In this document: positions 27,231 to 35,659 of the stretch, piece by piece | Layout: each line of letters opens with the position of its first letter | How positions within the stretch are numbered: the stretch's first letter is position 1 | Origin: Enterobacter cloacae | GTDB lineage: Bacteria; Pseudomonadota; Gammaproteobacteria; Enterobacterales; Enterobacteriaceae | DNA: 64,000 nt | NCBI GenBank assembly: GCA_014169315.1 | Contig: AP022133.1 | Location: 2,356,001-2,420,000, forward strand | Reading direction: 5' to 3' | Position numbers and translations under genes: made by a program | The notes under the pieces: generated by a model | What the model saw: the letters and a program-made list of their open reading frames with translations, nothing else | What the model was told of the DNA's origin: nothing | The model's database searches: none

Positions 27231-28178
27231 TCAACAGGTTGTGGCAACACAGTTTATGTCGGGATTTCTGTTTTCCCACTGAAGTATGAGCCAGCGCAGG
27301 TAATGAACATAAACCTGTACATCACCATCAATCATGTAGCAATTACGCTGAATCTTTTTCGTGAGAGGCCAGAACAACACTGTGCCATAAGGGGTTTCAG
27401 ACAGGATTACTTTCATATTCCCGTTAAGAACAACTTCATAATTAATTTGATTGTTTTTTAATTCATCTTCAGCCTCCGTTAATATCTCATCTCGAATTTT
27501 ATTTATTTCATGATAATGCCCGGAAGGAATCTTCATGGCAACGCGTCGTAATCCAGCTTCCCTGGCATTTTCTTCTGTGCTGATAAATGCCACCGTGTCA
27601 GCAGAATAAATGCGCCGATGTGAATAATCTTTATCCAGCTCAAACTCTCCCGGATTATCCTTCCATTTGTTGTAGCCATGCAATTTTGGAAGGTCATTGC
27701 AGAAGTTCTGAAAGTTATGCCATCGCTCGCATACAGTGACACCTTTGTAGCCTTTAAAATACTGCTTTCCTTTGGTTGTCATGTAGCACCTTGCCAGCAT
27801 GTTATGCCAGAGTATGAATGCTCTCGTTCTTTGGTGTGTTCGGGTGTTTTCAATGGTTGAATGACATCCATTACCAATATATCCGACGCCGTAATATTTT
27901 GGTGTCATCAGTAACTTTCGTCGTTCTTCCTCCGATGATGGAAAAGCTTCGTCTGATACAGAACCAGTTTTAATATGCGAGCCATAGGCTTCCTTGATGA
28001 TGCCACTGTCTTTGAATTCCACGACATAATAGCCTCGCCTTGATTTATCATCAGAGCGACCAAGAATGGCGCATTCTCCATTATGTCGGGTTCTGAATGT
28101 TGCACCGGGAAACAATACGTCATGAGTATAATTTTGATGAAAGCAATTATTACGGATGCCTTTTTTGTGGTGGGGCAT
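27231..28178 (-). CDS. phage-type HNH/AP2-like protein
   Basis: 315 residues, preferred ATG at 28178 with AGGAG upstream; an in-frame ATG 42 bp earlier lacks one. The central part (about 125-195) has the pattern of phage homing-type HNH/AP2 proteins: LWHNMLARCY, GYKGVTVCERWHNFQNF, then ELDKDYSHRRIYS. I do not see a clear catalytic HNH triad, so nuclease activity is uncertain. Function unproven; such genes are frequent in phage and island DNA. Confidence 0.6.
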   Translation of the reverse strand: MPHHKKGIRNNCFHQNYTHDVLFPGATFRTRHNGECAILGRSDDKSRRGYYVVEFKDSGIIKEAYGSHIKTGSVSDEAFPSSEEERRKLLMTPKYYGVGYIGNGCHSTIENTRTHQRTRAFILWHNMLARCYMTTKGKQYFKGYKGVTVCERWHNFQNFCNDLPKLHGYNKWKDNPGEFELDKDYSHRRIYSADTVAFISTEENAREAGLRRVAMKIPSGHYHEINKIRDEILTEAEDELKNNQINYEVVLNGNMKVILSETPYGTVLFWPLTKKIQRNCYMIDGDVQVYVHYLRWLILQWENRNPDINCVATTC

Positions 28179-29001
28179 GATATTTCTCCTGCGTGATTTA
28201 ACTGAAAGGGAAGGGAGCAAAAAGAATCGGGGCGGGTCCTTCTTTTTCGATTCACCTTCAGTCAGGCACTCATGCCGGAGAGATGGATTATATTTATGTA
28301 ATCACTTCAAAAAAAATAAAATATAAAATTTTTCAAACAATGAATTGTGACAGATGATGGTACAAACCGTCAGGCGCTCTGTGTGGCATCATTAATACGG
28401 CACATACAAATGCGTCAGGTTGCAGCCGGATGCGCTCAGATGGCTGTACAGATGCAATAAACAGGGCGGAACAGGGGGGGGGTTGCCAGTGTGAGAGGGC
28501 GCATATGCCTGACAATTGCAGGGCTGTTTATTTATACAGTATCTGGTATTTTGCTTACATCGTGACCGCTGACTGCCTGTATGCGGTTTTGGGGTGATTT
28601 TGCCCTTAGTCATGGTTTTGCATTGCCACTGACTCTGGCGTTGCGCATGGTGCATTACAGGGAGCGCACTCAGGGTCAGGACTGCGCCGGAATCACCCGA
28701 CAGGGTGGGGGGAATAAAAAAATAAATATAACCGTTTTACAGATTTAAATATTCGTGCTACCATCGCCAAATCGCCAACCGGGGTTAATTCTTTTATATA
28801 TCTGTTCTGTTGTTCTCTTATATAGACTTACTGTTTAATTGTTATTATCGGTTTTCTGTACTTATCTGCATCTGTCTTTGATGTTTCAATATTATCCCAA
28901 TATTAAGCCCTCCGCAGGAGAGCCATGCGGCTTGAGCTGACAATAACAACAAAAAGAAAATAAGAATCCCCACAAAAGTGAAGACTCTTACCCGGCATGA
29001 A
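28179..29001. other. non-coding stretch between the two insert genes
   Basis: 823 bp. It includes AT-rich blocks (28280-28340, 28720-28860), an eight-G run near 28478 and no reading frame with a plausible start and domain. I see nothing coding in it. Confidence 0.45.
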
Positions 29002-30093
29002 CTAGAATTTAAAATTGAGGGATGGATTACGGAACACTCCGTAAACTTCATTACTCATAGGGCTAAGCCTCATTCCCTTCGATGCCTGCAATACCACAGA
29101 GCAAAGCTCTTCATCTCCGGATTTCTTCCTGGCTGACAGAACCTCACCTTTCTGTGACATCCAGACATTTATTGAGCATTCTTTTCCTGAAAAACGCGTC
29201 GCATCACCAATTCGCCGCATAAATTCATTTCTGAGTGAAGACTGAAAGCGTTGAAAATCGGGGGAGTCAAGGCGAGCACTCTTGGATTTATAATCGTCAG
29301 CCTGCTTTGTTTTGTTGGTGGCACTTTGTTTTCCGGCTGCATCTGCTTTCTTCTTTGCAGCCGCTTTCTCCCTTGCTGTAGCATCACTTTTTTCTGTGTT
29401 GTTTTTGCTGCGAGGCTTTGGGTATTCCGAACCAGAACGATAAGCACTTAAATACACTTCTTTGCCAATATCATTCATTCCAGCCAATATTTTTGAGTCA
29501 ACCGACTGGCGATTGTTACCCGCCATAATTCCCGCAAAACACACCATCTGAAACTCGCCTTTGATTTGATTCCACTCAGCTAATGAAATCTGCACTTGTG
29601 GGGGGAGATTCGAGGTTGAATATTTGGCTGCTTTAGATGATATGTCATCGCATATTTCATTTGGATTAAATGTGCTTACTGGTTTTTCTTTTTGCTCGGG
29701 CGGCCTCGGATAGTCAAAACCAGAGAATCCATTCAGCATTGCATAGTAAAGCAGGCTCCCCATGGCTGCTGAAAATTTTTTCTGCTCTTCATTTCCCCCG
29801 GGAAGACTGGAGTCAGTCCATTTCCTTGCTTCAGCAAGAGAGTGAGCATTGGCAGCTTCAAATCCCATGTCGCCCATGGTTCTGCCTTTATTGCAGAACG
29901 CAGTCAGTGCATCTTTAAATTTTTTCGATTCCGTCTTGTACTGACTGAATGCGGTAATGGTGTCCATGCCGTACTGGCTGACAGGATGGTTATCGCAGTC
30001 TTTATTGATACCCAGTGAGTCGGCATTTGCCGAACAGGTAAATGGCAGCAGGCTTGCACTTATTACAGTCGCAGCAAGTATTAATCGTTTCAT
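29002..30093 (-). CDS. secreted protein with TolA domain III-like C-terminus
   Basis: 363 residues. Signal peptide 1-24 (cleavage near ANA-DS). An unknown Cys-containing domain covers 25-215, then a Lys/Ala-rich linker at about 225-265 (AREKAAAKKKADAAGK). Residues 270-363 align with TolA domain III: the FSGKECSINV... segment parallels YAGKTCTLRI, the second Cys falls in GDEELCSVVLQASK, and the end EVYGVFRNPSLNFKF parallels AVYEVFKNAPLDFKP. TolA-III binds TolB, colicins and filamentous-phage pIII. This protein lacks a membrane anchor, so it could be a soluble periplasmic decoy or modulator (inference). Confidence 0.75.
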   Translation of the reverse strand: MKRLILAATVISASLLPFTCSANADSLGINKDCDNHPVSQYGMDTITAFSQYKTESKKFKDALTAFCNKGRTMGDMGFEAANAHSLAEARKWTDSSLPGGNEEQKKFSAAMGSLLYYAMLNGFSGFDYPRPPEQKEKPVSTFNPNEICDDISSKAAKYSTSNLPPQVQISLAEWNQIKGEFQMVCFAGIMAGNNRQSVDSKILAGMNDIGKEVYLSAYRSGSEYPKPRSKNNTEKSDATAREKAAAKKKADAAGKQSATNKTKQADDYKSKSARLDSPDFQRFQSSLRNEFMRRIGDATRFSGKECSINVWMSQKGEVLSARKKSGDEELCSVVLQASKGMRLSPMSNEVYGVFRNPSLNFKF

Positions 30094-30251
30094 TTGAATC
30101 AGTCCCGAAGAGAAACTTCAGGGTGAGCTGTAATTCTGTGAAAGGCCGCAAGACATTTCAACCGTTAGGCGAACCAACCAGACTCAGCACATCCATATTC
30201 TGCGAGAACAAGGATGCCCACAAATCACTGGATTCTGCCTGAATCCAGGTT

Positions 30252-30279
30252 GGTGCGCATAATGTATATTATGTTAAAT
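30252..30279 (+). other. dif: chromosome dimer resolution site dif
   Basis: Exact match to the E. coli 28-bp dif: XerC arm GGTGCGCATAA, 6-bp centre TGTATA, XerD arm TTATGTTAAAT. This is where XerC/XerD, activated by FtsK, resolve chromosome dimers. FtsK-orienting octamers seen by eye point toward it from both sides. It sits at the boundary between the 3.2-kb insert and the prophage. Confidence 0.95.
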
Positions 30280-30471
30280 AAGGCGTGGTAACGAGTAAAC
30301 CGCTTGTTAACTGCTTTAAAACCAGGAAACCCTGATTCCCCATGCAGTTAAGCCTATATGTAGTTCGAACTAAAAGCAACTACAAACAAGCGTCATACAT
30401 CACACCCCCGCCCTTTTCATTCACTCATAACCCGCATCAATGATAAACGGGCATTAATTGATCCGTTTCGA

Positions 30472-31005
30472 TCACTCAACAGATCGCGTTACCGCGTCAT
30501 AGGTGCGCTCGCAGACGCTCCCGGCGCTGACTGCTGCATCAGCATATTGAGCGAGTTCTCCCGCGCGGCGGTCAGATTCTTCGTACAGGTCGGCAAGCAT
30601 ATTGATGGCCTCGGCGGCTGTCTGCCTGCCGGCGACATTTGCGGAAAGCCTGCCTGTCTCACTGGCTGCGAGTTTATGCCGGATATCTGCGATCGCTCCG
30701 CGCAACCGGCCAGCAACATCATTAGCGGCAGCAGCCTCAGCCAGCGCGTTCTGTTTCTCTGTTTCTGCATTCCTGACAATCTCCTCAGTTTCATCCTTCC
30801 TGCGGCGTTCTTCGTCGCGCTGTGCTTTTTCCTGTGCCAATCGTGCGGCTTTATCTGCCAGATCCCGGTTAGCCCATTTGGTTTTCCATTCCTGGTCGCT
30901 GGCGCTTTTGCCTGCCTCATAGCTGTTGTGATGGATAGCCCAGCCAATACCACCCAACGACGCGCCTACGAACAGACAAATAGCAACGGCGTATTTAGCT
31001 TTCAT
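30472..31005 (-). CDS. i-spanin (Rz-like, DUF2514 type)
   Basis: 177 residues. An N-terminal signal-anchor (about 5-23, VAICLFVGASLGGIGWAI) and a periplasmic coiled coil rich in Ala/Glu/Arg (40-130) match inner-membrane spanin subunits that fuse inner and outer membranes at lysis. It overlaps the endolysin stop by 4 bp. A second lysis gene is nested inside it in another frame. Confidence 0.85.
   Translation of the reverse strand: MKAKYAVAICLFVGASLGGIGWAIHHNSYEAGKSASDQEWKTKWANRDLADKAARLAQEKAQRDEERRRKDETEEIVRNAETEKQNALAEAAAANDVAGRLRGAIADIRHKLAASETGRLSANVAGRQTAAEAINMLADLYEESDRRAGELAQYADAAVSAGSVCERTYDAVTRSVE
30489..30770 (-). CDS. o-spanin lipoprotein (Rz1-like), nested in the Rz-like gene
   Basis: 93 residues read in a different frame entirely inside the i-spanin gene. 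After a basic N-terminus comes a hydrophobic segment ending in a lipobox, LLAGC, with Cys at residue 23. The mature part is Pro/Gln/Ser-rich, as in Rz1. The chosen ATG has GAGGAG about 11 nt upstream. The nested layout is the one known from lambda Rz/Rz1. Confidence 0.8.
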   Translation of the reverse strand: MQKQRNRTRWLRLLPLMMLLAGCAERSQISGINSQPVRQAGFPQMSPAGRQPPRPSICLPTCTKNLTAARENSLNMLMQQSAPGASASAPMTR

Positions 31006-31538
31006 TTATCTAATCCCCAGCACGTTAATTCCGACTCCTGGTCACGCCGGATAACCTGCCCAAAGCAGTTATTTTCCCGCACACGACAATCACGCCCGGC
31101 ATCATGCACCCAGCGTTTTATTTCTGCGCATGCCCCTAATCTGTCTCCTGCGTTTAGCTTTCGGTAAAACGTAGAAGTAAAGCATTTGCCGGGGCCAATA
31201 TTCCACGGACAGAATGAAGCTATGCCAACCTTTTGCGGCTCGGTTAATTGCACCCTGACATTTTTATCCACCCATGCCAGCGCCTTTTCTTGTTCCGCTT
31301 TATCAATTTTGTCGCACTGCGCTTGCGTTAATTTCATGCCTCTGATTACCGGCTTTCCGTCAACGTAAGTAACTCCGCCGCAAATAGTCCAGATCCCCCG
31401 GCTTTTATCCTGATAGGCTATTAAACTGGTTCCTTCTTTTTCATGCTGGAATTGAGACATTAAAACCGGGGCGCTCGCTCCAGCTGCAATTAACGCCAGC
31501 ATAGCGGCGCTTAGTTTTGATTTATTTCCCACCTTCAC
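31002..31538 (-). CDS. SAR endolysin (glycoside hydrolase 24 lysozyme)
   Basis: 178 residues. The N-terminal weakly hydrophobic segment (10-27, Ala/Gly-rich) is typical of a signal-arrest-release domain. Catalytic-type residues Glu35, Asp44 and Thr51 occur in HEKEGTSLIAYQDKSRGIWT. Several Cys residues could control activation after release. It degrades peptidoglycan at lysis. It overlaps the holin gene by 17 bp. Confidence 0.93.
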   Translation of the reverse strand: MKVGNKSKLSAAMLALIAAGASAPVLMSQFQHEKEGTSLIAYQDKSRGIWTICGGVTYVDGKPVIRGMKLTQAQCDKIDKAEQEKALAWVDKNVRVQLTEPQKVGIASFCPWNIGPGKCFTSTFYRKLNAGDRLGACAEIKRWVHDAGRDCRVRENNCFGQVIRRDQESELTCWGLDK

Positions 31539-31803
31539 CCCCGGCCTGTAAGAGGTATTTTTTCCTTTCGTAATACCAGTTCACCATGCATGTTATGACA
31601 GTGCATAAAATACCAATAATCACAGCCCACTCATTCAGGGAAAACATTGCCAGCATTGCGGTAATCAGCCCTATACGATATTTTAACCAGTTCCAGAATT
31701 TTACCGCGCTGACTGCAACGCTGATGCACAGCGCAAGCGCGATCGCCAATCCCAGGCGCTTTTGGTCTAATAATTCATTAACCCTTTTGCGCAGACTCCC
31801 CAC
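31522..31803 (-). CDS. holin / pinholin-like membrane protein
   Basis: 93 residues with two to three hydrophobic segments (about 17-33, 43-56, 60-75) and a basic C-terminus (YYERKKYLLQ). Position directly before the SAR endolysin supports a holin role: depolarising the membrane and triggering endolysin release. Confidence 0.85.
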   Translation of the reverse strand: MGSLRKRVNELLDQKRLGLAIALALCISVAVSAVKFWNWLKYRIGLITAMLAMFSLNEWAVIIGILCTVITCMVNWYYERKKYLLQAGGEGGK

Positions 31804-32142
31804 TTAATCACTCTCCACTTCGTCGTATAGATAAAGGCCAAACGACCCATTAAAGGCGTCCACGCTGCCGAACGGAACATTAGGACGCAGACGCGCAACA
31901 CCCACCGCACCCGCACCGGAATAGCCTGGCATCCGACCACTTAACGGATGCCAGATGCCCGGACGCATGCAAATATGTGACAACGTAACGGTACGATCTG
32001 AATTAGAAATAGCCAGCCACCACAGCTTTGTGGTGTCGGAAAAATACAGTCTCATGTTCAAAATGAGGCCGTTTAAAGAGGTGGTAAATTCCTGGTCTGG
32101 GATGTCAGGGATTATGTTGATTTCGTAGTAAGCCACAGCCAT
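31804..32142 (-). CDS. baseplate plug-like protein (DUF6983 type)
   Basis: 112 residues, all-beta, with the pattern YYEINIIPDIPDQEFTTSLNG seen in baseplate plug/OB-like proteins of small contractile phages. Its start overlaps the stop of the preceding Dit-like gene. In related phages this gene is followed by the hub gene; here the lysis cassette follows instead. Confidence 0.65.
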   Translation of the reverse strand: MAVAYYEINIIPDIPDQEFTTSLNGLILNMRLYFSDTTKLWWLAISNSDRTVTLSHICMRPGIWHPLSGRMPGYSGAGAVGVARLRPNVPFGSVDAFNGSFGLYLYDEVESD

Positions 32143-32753
32143 CAGAATAACCCTCCAACGGCGCGTTTTAACTTCTCAAGGGCAAATACCTTTTGCGGCT
32201 CTTTAGCAGCATCCACGGGCGCTGCGGTCTTTTTACCTGCCGAGGTTCTCCCCTGCCCTGCCGTGCTGGAACTTTTCGATTTAATGGATCTGGAGCGTTG
32301 AAACGTCACCGTATCCACTTTTTCAGCCGTCAGTTTAACGGTCAGATAATTTTGCTTGGGTTCGCGGGAAATACTGAGTGAGGTGATTACAGCCTGCGGC
32401 ATTGCATTGAATGAGGTGTAAACGGACACGAACTCTTTGATGTCATACGCGGCTTCAATCTGCTGCGCCTGGTTCATTGCCAGAATCATATTTTGTGTGG
32501 CACTGAGAAGGCCGAACGTATACGGCAGCATGGCACCGGTAATGATGCCCTCTATGGAAATCATCTTCGGATCGTCAACAGTTCCGTCAGCGATTTTATA
32601 ACCAGTCTCAACCTTGCCTTTAGCAACGGTACGCTTGACGCTCAGCACTTCGCGCTTTTTGAGCCTTAGTGACACTGTAACGCCTGACTCAAAGACCATT
32701 ACAGCCCTTTCATCACGCGGCGCAGCAATCGCGGCAATACCCATGTCAGACAT
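32142..32753 (-). CDS. baseplate protein, Dit-like
   Basis: 203 residues. The N-terminal region (DERAVMVFESGVTVSLRLKKREVLS) and MISIEGIITGAMLPYTFG fit distal-tail/baseplate proteins located after the tape measure gene. The C-terminus is a low-complexity Ser/Lys/Ala-rich tail. It likely forms part of the ring joining tube to baseplate. Confidence 0.65.
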   Translation of the reverse strand: MSDMGIAAIAAPRDERAVMVFESGVTVSLRLKKREVLSVKRTVAKGKVETGYKIADGTVDDPKMISIEGIITGAMLPYTFGLLSATQNMILAMNQAQQIEAAYDIKEFVSVYTSFNAMPQAVITSLSISREPKQNYLTVKLTAEKVDTVTFQRSRSIKSKSSSTAGQGRTSAGKKTAAPVDAAKEPQKVFALEKLKRAVGGLF

Positions 32754-32762
32754 AAAAACCCC

Positions 32763-32789
32763 AAAAAAAATCCCCTGATAAAGGGGATT
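32763..32789 (-). terminator. terminator after the DUF4282-like gene
   Basis: Stem AATCCCC/GGGGATT with a 7-nt loop, followed on the - strand by a T-run. It separates the tape-measure block from the last two baseplate genes and the lysis cassette. Confidence 0.8.
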
Positions 32790-32832
32790 CTTTCATCTTC
32801 GCTGACGCGGTTACATCGCGTTACCGCTGAGG

Positions 32833-33090
32833 CTATTCTTTCGCCCTGGCTTCCACTGCTTCACATATACGGCGCAGATATTCATTGTTTTTAAAGCTCA
32901 CCATAACCAGCTCAAAACCAATGCGCACCAGAACCAGCGCGATAACCATTCCCACCATGCTTGGCATAGTCCAAAGGAATGTACCCACACCGACAATAAC
33001 CAGGTTGAGCAACCAGTAAGAGATTGTGATTAATTGCGGTGTAATCAGTGAAGTAAATGTTGCGAACTTCTTAAACTCACTATCAGCCAT
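32833..33090 (-). CDS. DUF4282-like small membrane protein
   Basis: 85 residues with two membrane helices (about 18-40 and 46-66). Its position between tape measure and baseplate genes is unusual for a membrane protein. It may affect DNA entry or superinfection, but nothing in the sequence shows this. A terminator follows. Confidence 0.75.
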   Translation of the reverse strand: MADSEFKKFATFTSLITPQLITISYWLLNLVIVGVGTFLWTMPSMVGMVIALVLVRIGFELVMVSFKNNEYLRRICEAVEARAKE

Positions 33091-33105
33091 TTTTATTGTC
33101 CTGTT

Positions 33106-35046
33106 TTATAACGCTCCTGACGATTCAGCAATGTTACCAGATAAATCACCTGAGATTGTACCTGGGTTGTCTAAATTATTCGCGGCCTCAGCAGCCTCTT
33201 TGACGCTATTTACGTGGATATCAACCTGCCTGTTGCCGCTATTGGTATTGTTAACCACAACGCCGCCTTTTGAAGGCGTGGCTAATCCTGTAGCTGCAGC
33301 CTGATTATTATCCCCACTGAAAAGGTTAAAAAATGACTCGATACCATCCAGAGGATTAAAATTATTCCCCCTTCCCTTGAGAAAATCGAAAGCGTTCGGG
33401 AACAGGTTTTGCGGTTTCCACAACTCACCCCATGTGCTTTCATTTTTCTGTTGTGACCAAACTCCGCCGTCGTTATTTACATTCCCGGTGGCTTCGTCGG
33501 CAGTGCCACTTAATGCCCTCAGCATTTTCATGATGGTCGGATAGCGTTTTTCAAACGCGTCAAAGCTACCGAACAGGCTTTCGAATATTGTTCCGCCCTC
33601 GCCATTCATCCAGGCTTTCCACTCTACGAACGCCTCATAGACAACCCACACGGCAGCGCCAATCGCAAGGAACGGCGACAGCGCCGCCACTACCGGAATA
33701 GCCAGCGCCGTAAATGCTGCGCCGACTGCACCCAGGATGCCAATCAGGATCGCCGCCTTGCTTTCGTCGGCCATAGTAGACCAGAACTCAGCTATCTCTT
33801 TCTCCGCGCTTCTGGCTACCGGAATAAGGGTATTTGCCGCCCAGTCAGTGAACCGCTGCCATTCTCCGCCGATGGTGGCTTTAGCCAGGAACGCCTGCCA
33901 GTCATTCGCCATGACGGTAGTTACCTGCCCCCACGTCCAGCCCTGTTTTTTAAGCAGGTCTGCGTTGCTCGCAGCCATTTTCTCGAATGCCTTGAACATG
34001 GTTTCAGCCGTGAGTTTCCCGGCTGTTGACATTTCTCTGAGCCCCTTAACATCCGTTCCGAACGCCTCAGCGACCTTAGGAGCCTGCGTGCCGATCGCCT
34101 CCATGAACGAGCGGAATTCATCGCCGCCGAACCGGTCGGAAGAGAACGCCTGGCCCATCTGGTAAAGCGCTGCGCTTTTCGCCGCTTCGCTACCCCCACC
34201 CAACTGCAAAGCCCCCACCAGCCCCTGCGTTGCTTTGATGGTTCGTTCCTGGGAAAAGCCCAGTTTCTGCGTGGCCGTCGCCATATTGGTATAGGTGGAA
34301 ATAAACGAGCCGCTATCGCTTCGCATATCGCTGGCCGCAGCATTTAGCGCAAAGAACGCCTCTTTAGCGTCACCCGTCGTCTGTGCCAGGCGGGCTATTT
34401 GTGCCTGCTGACGCTGGATAGTGTCGAGACTGTCAGCCATTGCATTAGCGCCGGCCACCACCCCAGCAGTGAGGCCAGCACCCGCCAAAAGGTTATCCAT
34501 TCCAAACCGGAAACCGCCTGCAGTGGCTTTTTTAATTGATTCAGCAGCTGGCGTGAGAGGCATATTTGAAAAACTTTTGGCTGAGGTGTCATATTTTGAC
34601 AGCGGATTTCCAGCACTAGGATCCATTAACCCACCAGCTCGCCCGGCAGACCATCCTCCTCGCGGTGGGGGTGGCAACCCTAACCCCCCGCCACCCGGAG
34701 GAGATAGCAATCCTGCAACTCCGCCACCAGCCCCCTGTACGGCTGCACGTGCGACTTTTTGAGCCTCTTTCCTGACCGTGTCAGCCAGTGGAGTACGGCT
34801 TATTAAATTTACGCCTGTGGCGGTGATAGCGGCGACGGCTGCGGTTGTCGTTGCCGATGGCATTGCTGACGTACCGGACGGCGCATACGGGCTGGCAGGC
34901 TTCAAATTATTGACACGCTTGATAGCAGCGTCCAGTTGGTTAACTTTGGCGATCGCCTTATCAATGGCCGCATCAAAGCTATTTAAGCCGTCCAGGTCAG
35001 GCAATACGTCAATTTTCGTTACGAGGTCAGCAGACGTGTCTGTCAT
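33106..35046 (-). CDS. tail tape measure protein
   Basis: 646 residues. It has an N-terminal coiled coil (FDAAIDKAIAKVNQLDAAIKRV), a Gly/Pro-rich linker (about 115-145) and a tape-measure core (DAKEAFFALNAAASDM through GDEFRSFMEAIGTQAPKVAEAFG). A hydrophobic stretch near 435-470 probably inserts into the host membrane. It sets tail length; at 646 residues the tail would be short to medium. Its start overlaps the chaperone frame by 4 bp. Confidence 0.9.
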   Translation of the reverse strand: MTDTSADLVTKIDVLPDLDGLNSFDAAIDKAIAKVNQLDAAIKRVNNLKPASPYAPSGTSAMPSATTTAAVAAITATGVNLISRTPLADTVRKEAQKVARAAVQGAGGGVAGLLSPPGGGGLGLPPPPRGGWSAGRAGGLMDPSAGNPLSKYDTSAKSFSNMPLTPAAESIKKATAGGFRFGMDNLLAGAGLTAGVVAGANAMADSLDTIQRQQAQIARLAQTTGDAKEAFFALNAAASDMRSDSGSFISTYTNMATATQKLGFSQERTIKATQGLVGALQLGGGSEAAKSAALYQMGQAFSSDRFGGDEFRSFMEAIGTQAPKVAEAFGTDVKGLREMSTAGKLTAETMFKAFEKMAASNADLLKKQGWTWGQVTTVMANDWQAFLAKATIGGEWQRFTDWAANTLIPVARSAEKEIAEFWSTMADESKAAILIGILGAVGAAFTALAIPVVAALSPFLAIGAAVWVVYEAFVEWKAWMNGEGGTIFESLFGSFDAFEKRYPTIMKMLRALSGTADEATGNVNNDGGVWSQQKNESTWGELWKPQNLFPNAFDFLKGRGNNFNPLDGIESFFNLFSGDNNQAAATGLATPSKGGVVVNNTNSGNRQVDIHVNSVKEAAEAANNLDNPGTISGDLSGNIAESSGAL

Positions 35047-35659
35047 TTTTTCACCTTGCTAAGCGCGTGCTGAACCGCGTTATCAAACTGGATAACGGCG
35101 GAAGCTCTCATGATGGAATCAAAGGAGGCGCGGCCTGTCACTACGTCTGCGTAGCTTATCAGGCCGCTTTCAATCACTCGCCAGATGACGAGTTCTGTGC
35201 GGACGGCGGGGTTAAGGTTTTCAACAAGGCGCTGAACAGTTGCCGCATGGCTCCCTGCATCGTTTCCGCTGTGTCCAGACCAATATTTTTTTTTAACCCT
35301 GCGGTGACGGGCAGAATGGAGAGCTTGAGGCACTCCAGCGCCAGCAGGTAAACATCAGCGATGTTGTCCGGGGTAAAGTGGAGGTTTACTTCATCCCAAC
35401 TGGTCAGGAAATTGCCGCTTTCCACGTCCTGAGCACGGGATTTCTCCAGCAGCGTGAAGAGCAGCTCGTCGTGGTCTGCCCGGTTAAGCACGCCGAAAAT
35501 CTTGGATGACATCGTCAGGATGCTTTCGACCTGGCTGATACCATGCTTAGACAGGATTTCCGCCACGCGCAGGTTAAAGTGGATCGCATCAAAAGCACTC
35601 ATGCGAATGATGCAGTAGGCTTTGTCGTTGACTTCAACGTGTTTGATTCCGTTATCCAT
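35043..35659 (-). CDS. tail assembly chaperone, frameshifted long form (G-T type)
   Basis: The short chaperone frame contains nine consecutive A on the coding strand (35294-35286), read as TTA AAA AAA AAT. A -1 slip there enters a second frame that continues to 35043 without its own plausible start. The fusion would be about 205 residues (124 shared plus 81 new). Such -1 products at this position are a known conserved feature of tailed phages. The second frame ends exactly at the tape measure start, as expected. Confidence 0.75.
35174..35659 (-). CDS. tail assembly chaperone, short form (G type)
   Basis: 161 residues, mostly alpha-helical, with no membrane segment. It lies between tail tube and tape measure, the conserved place for the chaperone that coats the tape measure during assembly. 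It starts one base into the stop of the tube gene. It contains the A-rich slip site used to make the longer form. Confidence 0.75.
   Translation of the reverse strand: MDNGIKHVEVNDKAYCIIRMSAFDAIHFNLRVAEILSKHGISQVESILTMSSKIFGVLNRADHDELLFTLLEKSRAQDVESGNFLTSWDEVNLHFTPDNIADVYLLALECLKLSILPVTAGLKKNIGLDTAETMQGAMRQLFSALLKTLTPPSAQNSSSGE

Larger units (their letters stand above)
27020..30279. mobile_element. 3.2-kb insert flanked by dif-like sites
   Basis: It lies between two directly oriented dif-related sequences and carries two leftward genes (HNH-like and TolA-III-like) and long non-coding stretches visibly more AT-rich than the ars or adhesin regions. No integrase is inside, as expected for elements that use host XerC/XerD. 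It could alternatively be the moron-bearing edge of the adjacent prophage. Confidence 0.5.

Noticed and set aside
28392..28655. An 87-codon - strand frame within the 3.2-kb insert
   Set aside because: His/Gln/Cys-rich composition without any family resemblance and lacking a start signal; looks like chance.
35043..35333. The 96-codon frame as an independent gene
   Set aside because: It lacks a proper start signal; the one-base offset and A-run show it is reached by frameshifting.
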